Positions 5,227 through 5,548 of a stretch of 5,548 nt of DNA are shown piece by piece. Under the pieces are notes generated by a model. It worked only from the letters and a program-made list of their open reading frames with translations, was not told the origin of the DNA and did not search any database. The stretch is from Gammaproteobacteria bacterium (GTDB taxonomy: Bacteria; Pseudomonadota; Gammaproteobacteria; UBA9214). The translations under genes were made by a program, and so were the position numbers. The stretch is taken from contig DAOVVG010000175.1 of NCBI GenBank assembly GCA_030632175.1, forward strand, positions 1-5,548, given 5' to 3'. Positions within the stretch are counted from its first letter, which is position 1, and each line of letters begins with the position of its first letter.

Positions 5227-5548
5227 TTATTCCTCGCATGCGATCGGCACGCACCGCCGGTGGTCGGCACCTTGCGCGAGATTGTTTATATCCGCAAACG
5301 TATCCCGGTAGTTGGCCTCATCACCCCCGCGTCTGACGGCGCAGGCCGCTGCCCGTTTTGCCTGTTGCGGGCAGCCGGTCTGTAACAGGGCATAGGCGAG
5401 ATTGTTCCAGCCACGAGGATTGTCCGGCGCTAGCCGGGTTAGCGGCGAGAAGGCAGCGGCGGCAGACGCGGCTGCACGGCTGGCAGGCAGGCTGTTCCCG
5501 TAGGGCAGCCACGCCGGTGGTTCATGTGGCCAGTGTTGCGTGGCGGCC
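5227..5548 (-). CDS. TPR-containing C-terminus of a probable PA2778-family cysteine peptidase, partial
   Basis: The reverse strand is open from the right edge to TAA at 5229-5227: 106 residues with the start and most of the protein outside the window. The fragment begins AATQHWPHEPPAWLPYGN and includes a TPR-like helix pair (RLAPDNPRGWNNLAYALLQTG, within residues 45-65, then QQAKRAAACAVRRGG). The HWP-x-PPAWL-x-x-GN entry followed by AP-D-N-x-x-x-WNNLAYAL is how, from memory, the TPR tail of PA2778-family C39-like cysteine peptidases reads. The catalytic domain would be upstream and cannot be checked here. The last 17 residues (LAQGADHRRCVPIACEE) leave the TPR pattern. TPR and WNNLA are clear; the peptidase name is an inference. 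It converges on the GIY-YIG-like gene, with the REP cluster in between. Confidence 0.72.
   Translation of the reverse strand, partial: AATQHWPHEPPAWLPYGNSLPASRAAASAAAAFSPLTRLAPDNPRGWNNLAYALLQTGCPQQAKRAAACAVRRGGDEANYRDTFADINNLAQGADHRRCVPIACEE

Noticed and set aside
4671..5385. ORFs at 4671-5270 (-) and 4900-5385 (+) running across the REP cluster
   Set aside because: They translate REP DNA and the opposite frames of the GIY-YIG-like and TPR genes; no recognisable domains.

Overview
This window looks like ordinary chromosomal DNA of a gammaproteobacterium with moderately high GC. The evidence is an SprT and a YchJ-type protein that read much like their Escherichia coli counterparts, a probable PA2778-family peptidase fragment, and REP elements with the GTAG-hairpin form known from pseudomonads and related bacteria. 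Genus cannot be fixed from the sequence. No rRNA, tRNA, CRISPR array, transposase or integrase is visible.

Left part (1-2548). A leftward gene, cut by the window edge, encodes the N-terminal 299 residues of a multi-pass membrane protein of the lipase maturation factor (LMF) family. A 162-bp intergenic region separates it from a rightward SprT-family zinc metalloprotein. Next comes a rightward membrane protein with a TM - periplasmic Cache-like sensor - TM layout that stops only five residues after the second membrane helix, so it has no visible output domain.

Middle (2549-4603). A 323-bp gap holds a C-rich/G-rich dyad of repeat character and a short ORF behind a perfect AGGAGG. It is followed by a membrane-anchored M19 (renal-type) dipeptidase with all expected metal ligands. 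Converging on it is a YchJ/UPF0225 protein with cysteine motifs at both ends.

Right part (4604-5548). Diverging from ychJ is a small basic GIY-YIG-like protein. Behind it sit two perfectly inverted 25-nt REP copies plus a 12-nt fragment of a third. The window ends inside a leftward gene, not predicted by a start-to-stop search because its start lies outside. It encodes the TPR-containing C-terminus of what resembles a PA2778-family cysteine peptidase.

The genes do not form an obvious pathway. Orientation changes four times and most genes appear to be single transcription units. I see no convincing multi-gene novel system. The items most worth a second look are the sensor without an output domain, the GIY-YIG-like protein with its long spacer between motifs, and the REP cluster.
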